Below are positions 17,738-26,978 of a stretch of 47,037 bases of DNA, piece after piece. The stretch lies in contig CAJTOU010000025.1 in assembly GCA_910577835.1 (NCBI GenBank), positions 2,257 through 49,293 of the forward strand, given 5' to 3'. The notes below the pieces were generated by a model that was not told the origin of the DNA, did not search any database, and was given only the letters and a program-made list of their open reading frames with translations. How positions within the stretch are numbered: the first letter of the stretch is position 1; the number at the start of each line of letters is the position of its first letter. This DNA comes from an uncultured Lachnospiraceae bacterium (GTDB lineage: Bacteria; Bacillota_A; Clostridia; Lachnospirales; Lachnospiraceae). The position numbers and the translations under genes are program-made.

Positions 17738-17769
17738 AAAGTCAGATGTGAAAAAGTACATCTGACTTT
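17738..17769 (+). terminator. Hairpin after the aminotransferase gene
   Basis: AAAGTCAGATGT (17738-17749) pairs over 12 bp with ACATCTGACTTT (17758-17769). A short T/C-rich tail follows. Probably the terminator of the preceding gene. Confidence 0.7.
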
Positions 17770-17843
17770 CAGTTTGCGCAGTTCATACAAGACAGGCTGC
17801 ATGGCTGAAACAGTTAACACAGTGAGAGGAAAGGAAAATACAA

Positions 17844-18641
17844 ATGGCAAAAATAGGATTTATCGGAATGGGCAATATGGGGTATTCCATGTTAAAGGGA
17901 GTGCTGAAGGTATTTGATAAAGATGATATATTATTTACAAGAAAAAATGACATTTTTGGAAGAAAGCTTGCTGAGGAAACAGGACTTCATTATGTGGAGA
18001 GCAACGCTGAGCTTGCAAACAATGTAAAGTATCTGATTCTGGCAGTAAAGCCGCAGGTATATGACCAGGTTATTAAAAATATTGAAAATGTTATTACAAA
18101 GGAGCATGTAATTATTTCTCTGGCTCCGGGAATTTCGATTGAATATCTGACCAATAAGCTTGGGTATGATTCAAGAGTGGTGCGTGCCATGCCAAATACT
18201 CCCGCACTGCTTGGTGAGGGAATGACAGGAGTGAGTTTTGACGCATCGCTGTTTTCTTTCAGTGAAAAGGAAATGATTGAAAAAATCTTTAAATCCTTTG
18301 GAAAATATGCAGTAGTAGAAGAAAAACTGATGAGCGCTGTCACCTGTGCGGTGGGAAGTTCGCCTGCATATGTATATATGTTTATTGAATCACTGGCTGA
18401 CAGCGTAGTAAAATACGGTATTCCACGACAGTCTGCTCTGGAAATGGCGGCGCAGACAGTTCTGGGAGCGGCCAAAATGGTGCTGGAAACCAAAAAGCAT
18501 CCGGCAGAATTAAAGGATGCTGTCTGTTCACCGGGAGGAACGACAATTGCCGGCGTGGCAGCATTGGAGGAATATGGATTTCGAAACAGTATTATAAAAG
18601 CAACGGATGCATGTTATGAGAAAGCAGAAAATATCAAATAA
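17844..18641 (+). CDS. proC: Pyrroline-5-carboxylate reductase
   Basis: ProC reduces pyrroline-5-carboxylate to proline with NAD(P)H. The 265-residue product begins with the Rossmann motif IGFIGMGNMG, has AVKPQ (about 67-71), RAMPNTPALLGEG and the family signature near residues 215-240, which ends CSPGGTTIAG. The length is normal. The ATG follows AGAGGAAAGG. The next gene starts 26 bases later, and the two are probably co-transcribed. Confidence 0.96.
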   Translation: MAKIGFIGMGNMGYSMLKGVLKVFDKDDILFTRKNDIFGRKLAEETGLHYVESNAELANNVKYLILAVKPQVYDQVIKNIENVITKEHVIISLAPGISIEYLTNKLGYDSRVVRAMPNTPALLGEGMTGVSFDASLFSFSEKEMIEKIFKSFGKYAVVEEKLMSAVTCAVGSSPAYVYMFIESLADSVVKYGIPRQSALEMAAQTVLGAAKMVLETKKHPAELKDAVCSPGGTTIAGVAALEEYGFRNSIIKATDACYEKAENIK

Positions 18642-18667
18642 AAATATTCAATTATCAGGAGGCAGAA

Positions 18668-19210
18668 ATGGAACCATTAAAAAGAATCGGAAGAGAAGTT
18701 ATTAAAAAATGTCATATTTTCGACCTGTGTGAAGATACTGTCGAACGGCCGGATGGAAAAACAGAGCAGTATGATTTTATTAAACATAAGGGAGCGGCTG
18801 CGGTTGTCCCAGTAACAGCAGATGGAAAAATACTGATGGTAAAGCAGTATAGAAACGCTTTGGACAGATTTACGCTCGAAATTCCGGCAGGAGGAAGAAA
18901 CAGCGTCGATGAGCCGACGATTGTGTGTGCGGCAAGAGAGCTTGAGGAAGAAACCGGATATAAATCAGACCATCTGGAACAGCTTTTAAGTATTCGGACA
19001 ACAGTTGCCTTCTGTAATGAGCTGATAGATATCTATGTAGCGACAGACCTTGTAAAAACAAAGCAGCATTTAGATGAGGGAGAGTATGTAGATGTTTATG
19101 AATATGATATTGAAGAGCTTGTAAAAATGGTTTCTGATTTTACCATTCAGGATGCAAAAACAGTAGCAGCTATTATGACGTATTATACAAAATATATATT
19201 GAAAAAGTAG
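18668..19210 (+). CDS. nudF: Nudix hydrolase, ADP-ribose pyrophosphatase type
   Basis: The 180-residue protein contains a full Nudix box beginning GRNSVDE and ending RELEEETGY (about residues 76-98), with every metal-binding Glu in place. The upstream VKQYRNAL and EIPAGG segments are typical of the NudF/ADP-ribose pyrophosphatase branch, which splits ADP-ribose into AMP and ribose phosphate. CAGGAGGCAG precedes the ATG. It sits between proC and spoIIM, and a Nudix gene next to spoIIM is a common clostridial arrangement. Confidence 0.9.
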   Translation: MEPLKRIGREVIKKCHIFDLCEDTVERPDGKTEQYDFIKHKGAAAVVPVTADGKILMVKQYRNALDRFTLEIPAGGRNSVDEPTIVCAARELEEETGYKSDHLEQLLSIRTTVAFCNELIDIYVATDLVKTKQHLDEGEYVDVYEYDIEELVKMVSDFTIQDAKTVAAIMTYYTKYILKK

Positions 19211-19216
19211 GATTCA

Positions 19217-19246
19217 GGCATATTTTTTCGTTCCTTTCATATAGAT
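19217..19246 (+). promoter_or_regulatory. Possible sigma-E sporulation promoter of spoIIM
   Basis: GGCATATT (19217-19224) and CATATAGAT (19238-19246) resemble the mother-cell sigma-E boxes (ATA, about 16 bases, CATACA-T). Counted from ATA at 19220-19222, the spacing is 15, slightly short. SpoIIM is a sigma-E gene in B. subtilis, which supports the call. The match is by eye. Confidence 0.4.
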
Positions 19247-19279
19247 AATATGAAATACCTCTGAAAGGAAGGAAAGAAT

Positions 19280-20014
19280 ATGCTGAAAAACATTACCTAC
19301 ATAAGCGCGGCTGCGCCAAAAAAGAAAAAAACGGAAGAGAAGCCACTAAAGGCAGTAAAGAGAAATTCTACAAGGAATGTTCCTGCAAGGCCGTTTGCTG
19401 TAACTAGTTCTGCCCGTATTGTAAATACTGTGGGACTTTTGGCGGTTTTTATTATAGGAGTAGTGGCAGGAACCCTGTTTATCAATATTTTCTGTGGCGA
19501 CGAATACGATAAGTTTGGTATTTACAGCAAATATTTTATTGAGAAATTTCATGAGTCTGATGTGGAGAAAAAGGAGCTTTTTTTGTATTCATTCTGGAAC
19601 AGAAGCAAGGAGATTCTTTTTCTGCTGGTATTGAGTTTTACTTCTTTTGGCAAAATCGTTGCAGAGCTGTTTCTTGCCTATAAGGGGCTGACAGTCGGAA
19701 TTTTAATCAGTGTATATGTGCTTCAGTATGGAGCGGGAGGGCTTTTGCTGTATGGTACATCTATTTTTCCGCACTATATTGCCTATGTACTGATGGTTAT
19801 GATGCTGGTCAGTTTCAGCAAGGAGATTTATCACTGTATTCAGGGGTATAGAGAAGATACACATGTGCAGCTTCGGGAGGCAATACGGATGATTTTAAAG
19901 GCGAAACTTATGCCTTATTTGAAATGTCTTTTTATTATTTTGATTTTAAATGTACTGGCTTCTTATCTGGAAACCTTTGTGAATCTGGGTATTATGAAAA
20001 ATATATTAAAATAG
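19280..20014 (+). CDS. spoIIM: Stage II sporulation protein M
   Basis: SpoIIM is part of the SpoIID-SpoIIM-SpoIIP machine that remodels septal peptidoglycan during engulfment in the mother cell. The 244-residue protein has a basic N-terminal tail (about 1-45), a transmembrane helix (about 50-70), a short extracellular region and four further hydrophobic segments including SFTSFGKIVAELFLAYKG, the conserved core of the family. GAAAGGAAGGAAAG precedes the ATG. It lies between the Nudix gene and a gene of unknown function. Its presence argues for a spore-forming ancestor. Confidence 0.88.
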   Translation: MLKNITYISAAAPKKKKTEEKPLKAVKRNSTRNVPARPFAVTSSARIVNTVGLLAVFIIGVVAGTLFINIFCGDEYDKFGIYSKYFIEKFHESDVEKKELFLYSFWNRSKEILFLLVLSFTSFGKIVAELFLAYKGLTVGILISVYVLQYGAGGLLLYGTSIFPHYIAYVLMVMMLVSFSKEIYHCIQGYREDTHVQLREAIRMILKAKLMPYLKCLFIILILNVLASYLETFVNLGIMKNILK

Positions 20015-20033
20015 TTTATACAGGAGAAAAATT

Positions 20034-21188
20034 ATGGTGGATGTAGTAAAGACGGGATTTTATCATTTTGTACTCACATTGTCAGAGCCTGTGACTAAGA
20101 AAATAATCTGGGACAGATATTTTGGGATAAAGGCAGAATCAGGCAGGATTCCGGCGATGAAAAAAGGAACGGCAGAATTTGCCGCAATCTGCCTTTTGCG
20201 GGAGTATGCCGGAATTATACCGGACGAAAAGCTGGCGGGACATTGTGATTATATTTTTTATCAAGTATTTCAGTATACGCCTTTGGAGGAGATTCGTTCT
20301 ACCATGAAGCAGGTATTGGAAAAGCTTGCATGCAGTGTTTCTTTTGGAGAGTATATCCGAACGACGGATTACCTGAAAAAAACATATGGGAAATGGCTTT
20401 CCAATATGGAATTTTGCAGAGGCAGAGAAGGATTTTCTTATGAAGAGGCATATGATAAATATAAAAATGTTACGGTGCCCATGCTCAGCGGATGGGAAGA
20501 TGTCCAGAAAAATGCGGAAGCGGCAGGACTATGTCTTTCTGTTATGCAGCCGCAGACTTCTTTAAACCCTGAAACAGAGCGTTTTTTTGAAAATCAGCAG
20601 CTTGAGGCACAGAAAAATTTTGAAAACTTTGATGAGTTTGACGAAGACAGGCTTTATCACGCCTATCGCGAGCTTGAAGTGATTCCGTTTAAAACGGTAT
20701 ATGTACAAAATCTGGCTGCCGCTATGGAAAAAAAGCTTGACAGAATGAGGCGTCAGGAATGGAAAGAGCTTCTTGAGAGCTTTAAGGAGCGCGTTTCGGA
20801 TAAGCCTTTGGATGGCAGAATCCTATTTGGAGACGATGAATTTAAGGTAAAGCAGGTTACAGATTCATTTGTAAATTCGGGAAAGTTTGAGTATGTAATG
20901 CTTATAAATGATACTTCAAGACGTTTAAACGGAAAAGAGGGCGTGGCAGTAACCACCAAGAATTTATATTATAAGGGAATGTTTGAAAGCGGAGAAATAC
21001 CAGTGGAGGATATTTCTCATTTTGAGATTTCAGGAGGGCTGTTTTCGCAGGGCTTGACAGTTCATACAAACAATGGAAAGAAATATTCAATGCCCTGTGA
21101 TGTAGGGGAAAAGGAGTATTATAAATATCTGAAAGTACTGGAAGAGCTGATAAATGTACTGAGAGGAGAAAAAAATTTTTTATTGTGA
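20034..21188 (+). CDS. Unknown protein with PH-like C-terminal domain
   Basis: I do not recognise the N-terminal 270 residues of this 384-residue soluble protein; they look helical and charged. The last 85 residues (about 290-375) have the alternating pattern of a bacterial PH-like or GRAM-like domain: VAVTTKNLYYKG, then IPVEDISHFEI, then GLTVHTNNGKKY, then a closing helix. The ATG follows CAGGAGAAAAATT, 19 bases after spoIIM, so it is probably co-transcribed with that gene. A role in sporulation or membrane association is only a guess from position. It could be specific to Lachnospiraceae. Confidence 0.7.
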   Translation: MVDVVKTGFYHFVLTLSEPVTKKIIWDRYFGIKAESGRIPAMKKGTAEFAAICLLREYAGIIPDEKLAGHCDYIFYQVFQYTPLEEIRSTMKQVLEKLACSVSFGEYIRTTDYLKKTYGKWLSNMEFCRGREGFSYEEAYDKYKNVTVPMLSGWEDVQKNAEAAGLCLSVMQPQTSLNPETERFFENQQLEAQKNFENFDEFDEDRLYHAYRELEVIPFKTVYVQNLAAAMEKKLDRMRRQEWKELLESFKERVSDKPLDGRILFGDDEFKVKQVTDSFVNSGKFEYVMLINDTSRRLNGKEGVAVTTKNLYYKGMFESGEIPVEDISHFEISGGLFSQGLTVHTNNGKKYSMPCDVGEKEYYKYLKVLEELINVLRGEKNFLL

Positions 21189-21201
21189 CAGGGATGGCAG
21201 T

Positions 21202-21234
21202 AGGGCTTCCAGATATGGGAGTCTTTCTTTTTTC
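21202..21234 (+). terminator. Intrinsic terminator before the SpoIIIE gene
   Basis: GGCTTCCA (21204-21211) pairs, with G-T wobbles, with TGGGAGTC (21216-21223) around the loop GATA, and is followed by TTTCTTTTTTC. Confidence 0.65.
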
Positions 21235-21308
21235 ACAGGAAAATACTTTGCAGGCATATTTCTGCTGGCTAGTAAAATATGAAGGAATATATGTTTGGAA
21301 AAAACTAC

Positions 21309-21337
21309 TTGAATAAATAGCTGTTTGATAGTAAAAT
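21309..21337 (+). promoter_or_regulatory. Promoter of the SpoIIIE/FtsK gene
   Basis: TTGAAT (21309-21314), a 17-base spacer and TAAAAT (21332-21337) lie just upstream of the ribosome site AGGAGGT (21359-21365). Confidence 0.5.
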
Positions 21338-21372
21338 AATACAATATAAAAGTAAGTCAGGAGGTGTCAGCG

Positions 21373-24300
21373 TTGGCGCAGAATGCAAAATCCGCCGCGA
21401 AGGTAGCGCAGAAAAGAAGTATATCAAAAGGAAATATGCAAAAAGGAAATATAAAAAAAGGCAGAACGGCAAAAAAAGAAGCTTCTTCTGTTTATGAGGA
21501 TAAATATGTTTTGACGGAAAAGGATATAAAGATTCGGGGAGAGATAAAACTTCTGCTTGCTCTTGGTCTTACTTTTCTTTTAATGCTCAGTAATTTCGGA
21601 CTGCTTCCGCCTGTGGGAAGCTATATCAGCTATTTTATGTTTGGCATGACAGGTGTAATAGCATATATTCTGCCAGTGCTTATTTTTGTGGCTGCTGCCT
21701 TTCTTATTTCAAACAGAAAAAATAAAAAGGCACTCCATAAATTTTTTGCTGTTCTGGCATTGACGATTTTTCTGATTTCTCTGATACAGCTTATTTTTAT
21801 GGGGTATCATGCAGATAATACGGGCTTTTATTACTATTTTTACTGCGGAGAAAATAAATGTGGAGGCGGATTTATCGGTGCACTGTTTATCGGGCTGCTT
21901 TGTAAAATTGTCGGAGTAGTCGGCACTTATATTCTGCTGTTTATTTTTATTATTATTTCCTGTGTGATTGTTACAGAGCGTTCTTTTATCGGAGGAGTAA
22001 AAAAAGGAAGCAGAAAGGTATATCATACTGCCAGAGAGGATGTATCAAGAATCAGAGAAAACTCAAAGGAACATGCCAGAGAAAAGCAGTATCAGAAAAA
22101 CAGACGGATTCACAAGGTTGCAAAGGGAGTAAATCTGAATAAAATCGAAGACCCTGACAAAACAGTAGAAGGGATGCATGAAATTAACGAGGAAACTTTA
22201 AAGCAGGCATTTACAGAAGAAGAGGCGTTAAGCATTATACAGGCAGGAGCAAAGAAAAAGAAAAAACCTGTATCACAAAGGCCGACAATGATAGATATTA
22301 TTACAGATACAGAAAAGGATAAAAATCTTGAAGAAATTAAAGACGAGAGTGAAGATACACAAATAAAAGGAGAGAAAATAAAAGAAGAAAACGAATTCAG
22401 TGACGAGGGACAGATTGCATATTCTGCTCAGGAAGAGCCAAGAGGAAGTTATGAAACCTATCAGGAGAATGAAAAGAAAGAGATACCAAAAAGTTTCCGC
22501 ACAAATGTTACAGCTTCCTTTATAAAATCTGTGGAAGATATCTCGGTAGAAAAAGAAGAAAAAGAGGAGCTTGTTTATATAGATAAAGACGGAAATTATA
22601 AGGCAAAGGAAAGAATACAGGTCAGCGAAAGTGCAAAGGCAGTAATGAGCAGACCGGCATTCGGAATGACCGGCATATATGGAGCAGGGACAATGGCAGG
22701 AATTTCTCCGGCCAAAATATCCAGCCAGCCAAAGTCTGACAGCTATACAGAAATGGAGCTTTCTGAAACAGAAGAGCAATATGCAGAAATAGAACAGTTT
22801 AGCAAAGAAGAGCAGGCTGGAAAGACGGAGCGTTTTGAAACAGGAGCGGGAAGGAATGAATCGGCTCTTGGACCTGACGGTGCCGTAGAAATCGCCAGAG
22901 CAGATGTGGAAAACAGTATCTTTGAGGCGGAGGCTGTACAGCCAGTAAAAAAATCGAAAAATTATGTACTGCCAAGAACAAATCTTTTAAATAAAAACCA
23001 AAACAGCAATAATAATATCAATGAAGAAGAACTTGGAGAAACTGCGGATAAGCTGGAACAGATTCTTCAAAATTTCGGAGTAAAGGCGAAGGTGACGGAA
23101 TTTCACAAGGGGCCTTCGGTTACGCGGTATGAAATTCAGCCGGAGATAGGAATCCGTTTAAATAAAATCACAACGCTTGCTGATGATATCAAACTGAATT
23201 TGGCAGCAACGGATATCCGTATTGAGCCAATACCGGGCAAATCAACAATTGGTATAGAAGTGCCTAACAAGGTGAGGGATACAGTGACAATTCGTGAACT
23301 GATAGAATCAAAAGAGCTGATTGGACATAAATCCAAGATTGCCTTTGCAGCCGGAAAGGATATTGCGGGGCAGGTAGTAGTGACGGATATTGCAAAGATG
23401 CCTCATTTTCTGATTGCGGGAACTACCGGTTCCGGAAAATCTGTATTTACAAATTCTATTATTATGAGTATACTGTTTAGAGCGAAGCCTGATGAAGTGC
23501 GTCTGATTATTGTAGACCCAAAAGTAGTGGAATTTGGGATTTATAACGGAATTCCGCACCTTCTGCAGCCTGTGGTCACAGACCCGAAACTGGCATCAAA
23601 CACCTTAAAATGGGCGGTAGCGGAGATGCAGGACAGATATAAAAAATTTGCAGAATGTAATGTTCGGGATTTAAAGGGTTATAATGAAAAAATTTCGGGT
23701 ATGACCGGTGCTGAGGAAGGCCCAAAACTTCTTCCGCAGATTGTAATTGTTATCGACGAGCTGGCAGATTTGATGATGGCTGCAGCAAAGGAGGTTGAGG
23801 AATCTATCTGTCGTCTGGCACAGCTTGCAAGAGCAGCGGGGATTCATCTGATTATTGCGACGCAGAGGCCGTCAGTAGACGTTGTTACAGGTCTTATTAA
23901 GGCGAATATTCCTTCCCGATGCGCCCTTATGGTATCTTCCGGTGTGGATTCGCGAACTGTTATTGATTCAGTAGGAGCGGAAAAGCTGCTTGGAAACGGC
24001 GATATGCTGTTTTATCCGTCTGGCTACGTCAAACCGGTCAGACTGCAGGGAGCCTTTGTCTCTGATGCGGAGGTTCAGAGAGTTGTTGATTTCTGGAGTT
24101 CTCAGGCAGATGGAGCCAATTATGACGAAAGTATCTCTGAATATGTAGCAAGTCAGCCGGTGGAGACTTCCGGTTCCGCAAACGCAGCCGAAAACAATGG
24201 AAGAGATGAATATTTTATGGATGCAGCGCGCTTTGTGGTAGAAAAGGAGAAAGCTTCTACCAGTATGCTTCAGAGAGTGTTTAAAATCGGCTTTAACCGC

Positions 24301-24414
24301 GCGGCAAGAATTATTGAACAGTTGGAAGAAGCCGGTATTATAGGAGAGGAAGAAGGCACAAAGCCGCGAAAGGTACTGGTCACACAAATCGAACTCGAAA
24401 ATCTTATAAAATAG
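21373..24414 (+). CDS. spoIIIE: DNA translocase FtsK/SpoIIIE
   Basis: This ring-forming motor pumps chromosomal DNA through the division or sporulation septum. The 1013-residue protein has about four N-terminal membrane helices (about 55-200), a long acidic low-complexity linker (about 220-540), and the alpha, beta and gamma translocase domains. Walker A is GTTGSGKSV (about 684), Walker B is IVIDELADLMM, and the C-terminal winged-helix gamma domain ends in RKVLVTQIELENLIK. GTG at 21364 is in frame but overlaps the ribosome site AGGAGGT; TTG at 21373, seven bases after it, is the better start. fhs begins 30 bases after its stop. Confidence 0.95.
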   Translation: MAQNAKSAAKVAQKRSISKGNMQKGNIKKGRTAKKEASSVYEDKYVLTEKDIKIRGEIKLLLALGLTFLLMLSNFGLLPPVGSYISYFMFGMTGVIAYILPVLIFVAAAFLISNRKNKKALHKFFAVLALTIFLISLIQLIFMGYHADNTGFYYYFYCGENKCGGGFIGALFIGLLCKIVGVVGTYILLFIFIIISCVIVTERSFIGGVKKGSRKVYHTAREDVSRIRENSKEHAREKQYQKNRRIHKVAKGVNLNKIEDPDKTVEGMHEINEETLKQAFTEEEALSIIQAGAKKKKKPVSQRPTMIDIITDTEKDKNLEEIKDESEDTQIKGEKIKEENEFSDEGQIAYSAQEEPRGSYETYQENEKKEIPKSFRTNVTASFIKSVEDISVEKEEKEELVYIDKDGNYKAKERIQVSESAKAVMSRPAFGMTGIYGAGTMAGISPAKISSQPKSDSYTEMELSETEEQYAEIEQFSKEEQAGKTERFETGAGRNESALGPDGAVEIARADVENSIFEAEAVQPVKKSKNYVLPRTNLLNKNQNSNNNINEEELGETADKLEQILQNFGVKAKVTEFHKGPSVTRYEIQPEIGIRLNKITTLADDIKLNLAATDIRIEPIPGKSTIGIEVPNKVRDTVTIRELIESKELIGHKSKIAFAAGKDIAGQVVVTDIAKMPHFLIAGTTGSGKSVFTNSIIMSILFRAKPDEVRLIIVDPKVVEFGIYNGIPHLLQPVVTDPKLASNTLKWAVAEMQDRYKKFAECNVRDLKGYNEKISGMTGAEEGPKLLPQIVIVIDELADLMMAAAKEVEESICRLAQLARAAGIHLIIATQRPSVDVVTGLIKANIPSRCALMVSSGVDSRTVIDSVGAEKLLGNGDMLFYPSGYVKPVRLQGAFVSDAEVQRVVDFWSSQADGANYDESISEYVASQPVETSGSANAAENNGRDEYFMDAARFVVEKEKASTSMLQRVFKIGFNRAARIIEQLEEAGIIGEEEGTKPRKVLVTQIELENLIK

Positions 24415-24444
24415 ATTGATTGTCAGCAAAAAATGGAGGTATTC

Positions 24445-26115
24445 ATGAAAACAGATATTGAAATTGCACAGGAAGCAACCATGCTTCCAATTCAGAAAAT
24501 AGCAGAGCAGCTTGGAATACAGGAAAACGACATAGAGCTTTATGGAAAATATAAGGCAAAGATATCAGATGACTATTATCGTCGTGTCAGCCGCAACAAA
24601 GACGGAAAATTAATCCTTGTAACAGCGATTAATCCCACTCCGGCAGGGGAGGGAAAGACAACAGTCAGTGTAGGGCTTGGGCAGGCGTTTGGAAAACTTG
24701 GAAAAAAAGCCGTTATTGCGCTTAGAGAGCCGTCTCTGGGTCCATGCTTTGGCATAAAGGGCGGAGCCGCAGGAGGCGGTTATGCGCAGGTAGTTCCTAT
24801 GGAAGATTTAAACCTTCATTTTACAGGAGATTTACATGCTGTTACTTCTGCAAATAATCTTCTTGCCGCTCTTCTGGATAACCATATTCAGCAGGGAAAT
24901 GCATTAAATATAGATACCAGACAGATAATATGGAAAAGATGTCTGGATATGAATGACAGAGTGCTTCGAAATATTGTGGTGGGTATTGGCTCTAAGGCAG
25001 ACGGCGTGGTACGCGAGGACCATTTTGTAATTACAGTGGCATCAGAGATTATGGCGATTCTCTGTCTGGCTGAAGATATGGAGGATTTGAAAGAAAAGCT
25101 TGGAAATATTATTGTTGCTTATAATTACAATGGAGAACCGGTAACTGCAAAAGAATTGGAAGCGGTGGGGGCAATGGCGGCACTTTTAAAGGATGCGATT
25201 AATCCAAATCTGATTCAGACGCTGGAACATACGCCGGCACTGATACATGGTGGTCCGTTTGCCAATATTGCGCATGGCTGTAATTCAGTAAGAGCCACAA
25301 GGGCAGCGTTAAAAACTGCCGACTATGTGGTGACAGAAGCAGGATTCGGCGCAGATTTGGGCGCGGAGAAATTTTTTGATATTAAATGCAGAAAGGCGGG
25401 ATTAAAGCCTGATGCCGCAGTGCTTGTTGCGACTGTTCGTGCATTAAAGTACAATGGAGGAGTGGCAAAGGCGGATTTGTCAGAGCCAGATGTCGAAGCT
25501 TTGAAACGGGGAATTGTCAATCTGGAAAAGCATATTGAGAATCTGCAGCTTTATGGAATTCCGGTAGTGGTAACATTGAATTCCTTTGCCACAGATACCG
25601 AGGAGGAAATTTTGTTTGTGAAAAAGTTCTGCGAGACTCGAAACTGTGATTTCGAAATCTGCGAGGTATGGGAGAAAGGCGGAGAGGGCGGAATCGCTCT
25701 TGCAAACAAAGTAATTGCAGCAGCAGAGAGCGAAAAGAGTGAATTTACTCTGCTTTATCCTGATGAACTGCCACTGGAAGAAAAGATTCATAAAATCGCT
25801 GTTGAAATCTATGGAGCCGACGGTGTTGTTTATACACAGGCAGCAAAATCGGCACTTCAAAAAATCAGCAGAATGGGATATGGTCATCTTCCGATATGTA
25901 TGGCAAAAACGCAGTATTCATTTTCAGATGATGATACGAAGCTTGGCAGACCGACGGGATTTGATATTCATATCAGAGAGGTTTATTTAAACGCTGGAGC
26001 TGGTTTTGTAGTGGCAGTAACAGGAACTGTTATGACCATGCCGGGACTTCCGAAAAAACCGGCGGCAAATAATATAGATGTAGATGAAAATGGAGTTATT
26101 ACAGGATTGTTTTAG
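24445..26115 (+). CDS. fhs: Formate-tetrahydrofolate ligase
   Basis: Fhs joins formate to tetrahydrofolate with ATP, giving 10-formyl-THF for purine and formyl-Met synthesis and, in acetogens, for the methyl branch of the Wood-Ljungdahl pathway. The 556-residue length is typical. The P-loop is TPAGEGKTT (about 65-73), followed by REPSLGPCFGIKGGAAGGG. The in-frame ATG at 24433 lies within its own ribosome site (GGAGG, 24435-24439), so the ATG at 24445 is chosen. folD comes next, so the two enzymes of one-carbon interconversion are together, and fmt, which uses 10-formyl-THF, is in the same run. Confidence 0.97.
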   Translation: MKTDIEIAQEATMLPIQKIAEQLGIQENDIELYGKYKAKISDDYYRRVSRNKDGKLILVTAINPTPAGEGKTTVSVGLGQAFGKLGKKAVIALREPSLGPCFGIKGGAAGGGYAQVVPMEDLNLHFTGDLHAVTSANNLLAALLDNHIQQGNALNIDTRQIIWKRCLDMNDRVLRNIVVGIGSKADGVVREDHFVITVASEIMAILCLAEDMEDLKEKLGNIIVAYNYNGEPVTAKELEAVGAMAALLKDAINPNLIQTLEHTPALIHGGPFANIAHGCNSVRATRAALKTADYVVTEAGFGADLGAEKFFDIKCRKAGLKPDAAVLVATVRALKYNGGVAKADLSEPDVEALKRGIVNLEKHIENLQLYGIPVVVTLNSFATDTEEEILFVKKFCETRNCDFEICEVWEKGGEGGIALANKVIAAAESEKSEFTLLYPDELPLEEKIHKIAVEIYGADGVVYTQAAKSALQKISRMGYGHLPICMAKTQYSFSDDDTKLGRPTGFDIHIREVYLNAGAGFVVAVTGTVMTMPGLPKKPAANNIDVDENGVITGLF

Positions 26116-26141
26116 AAATAAGATTAGGAGGAAGCTTGAAG

Positions 26142-26978
26142 ATGACACTGGTGATTGACGGAAAGAAGATTTCGCAGGAGATAAAGGATGAGATAAAGGA
26201 AAAGGTGGCAGAACTGAAGGAAAAAGGAACATCAATATGCCTTGCAGTGATTCAGGTAGGAAATGACCCTGCTTCAACAGTTTATGTAGGAAATAAGAAA
26301 AAGGCGTGTGATTATACAGGCATCGAATCCGTTTCTGTGGAGCTTCCGGAAAATACCACAGAAGAGGAGCTTTTGGATATTATTGATAAAATGAATCAGG
26401 ACTCTCATATTAATGGGATTCTGGTACAGCTTCCGCTGCCGGAGCATATTGATGAAAATAAAGTTATTGAAGCAATTTCTCCTCTTAAAGATGTAGACGG
26501 ATTTCATCCAATGAATGTAGGGGCATTGTCCACAGGAAAAAAAGGTTTTCTTTCCTGTACTCCATATGGCGTAATTCAGCTTTTAAAGAGAAGTAATATT
26601 GAAATAGACGGAAAGCATTGTGTGATTATCGGAAGAAGCAATATTGTCGGAAAACCGATGGCACAGCTTCTGCTTCGGGAAAACGCCACTGTGACAATTG
26701 TTCATTCTCATACGAAAAATATGAGAGAAATCACAAAACAGGCGGATATTTTAGTGGTGGCCATAGGAAGACCAAAGTTTATTAAAAAAGAGGATATCAA
26801 AGAAGGTGCTGTGGTGATCGATGTGGGAATTAACAGAGATGAAAACAATAAACTTTGCGGCGATGTTGATTATACAGATGTTTTTGAAAAAGCGGGAGCG
26901 ATTACGCCCGTTCCGGGTGGAGTCGGCCCTATGACTATTGCCATGCTGATGATGAATTGTCTGGAGGCAGTACTTTGA
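26142..26978 (+). CDS. folD: Methylenetetrahydrofolate dehydrogenase/cyclohydrolase
   Basis: FolD interconverts 5,10-methylene-, methenyl- and 10-formyl-THF. The 278-residue protein shows VYVGNKKKACDYTGI with the catalytic Lys, QLPLPEH, the NADP-binding IIGRSNIVGKPMAQLL and the closing PVPGGVGPMTIAML. TTG at 26136 is also in frame but only four bases from AGGAGG (26126-26131); the ATG at 26142 with ten bases is preferred, though the choice is not certain. It follows fhs by 26 bases, and its stop overlaps the TTG start of priA. Confidence 0.96.
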   Translation: MTLVIDGKKISQEIKDEIKEKVAELKEKGTSICLAVIQVGNDPASTVYVGNKKKACDYTGIESVSVELPENTTEEELLDIIDKMNQDSHINGILVQLPLPEHIDENKVIEAISPLKDVDGFHPMNVGALSTGKKGFLSCTPYGVIQLLKRSNIEIDGKHCVIIGRSNIVGKPMAQLLLRENATVTIVHSHTKNMREITKQADILVVAIGRPKFIKKEDIKEGAVVIDVGINRDENNKLCGDVDYTDVFEKAGAITPVPGGVGPMTIAMLMMNCLEAVL

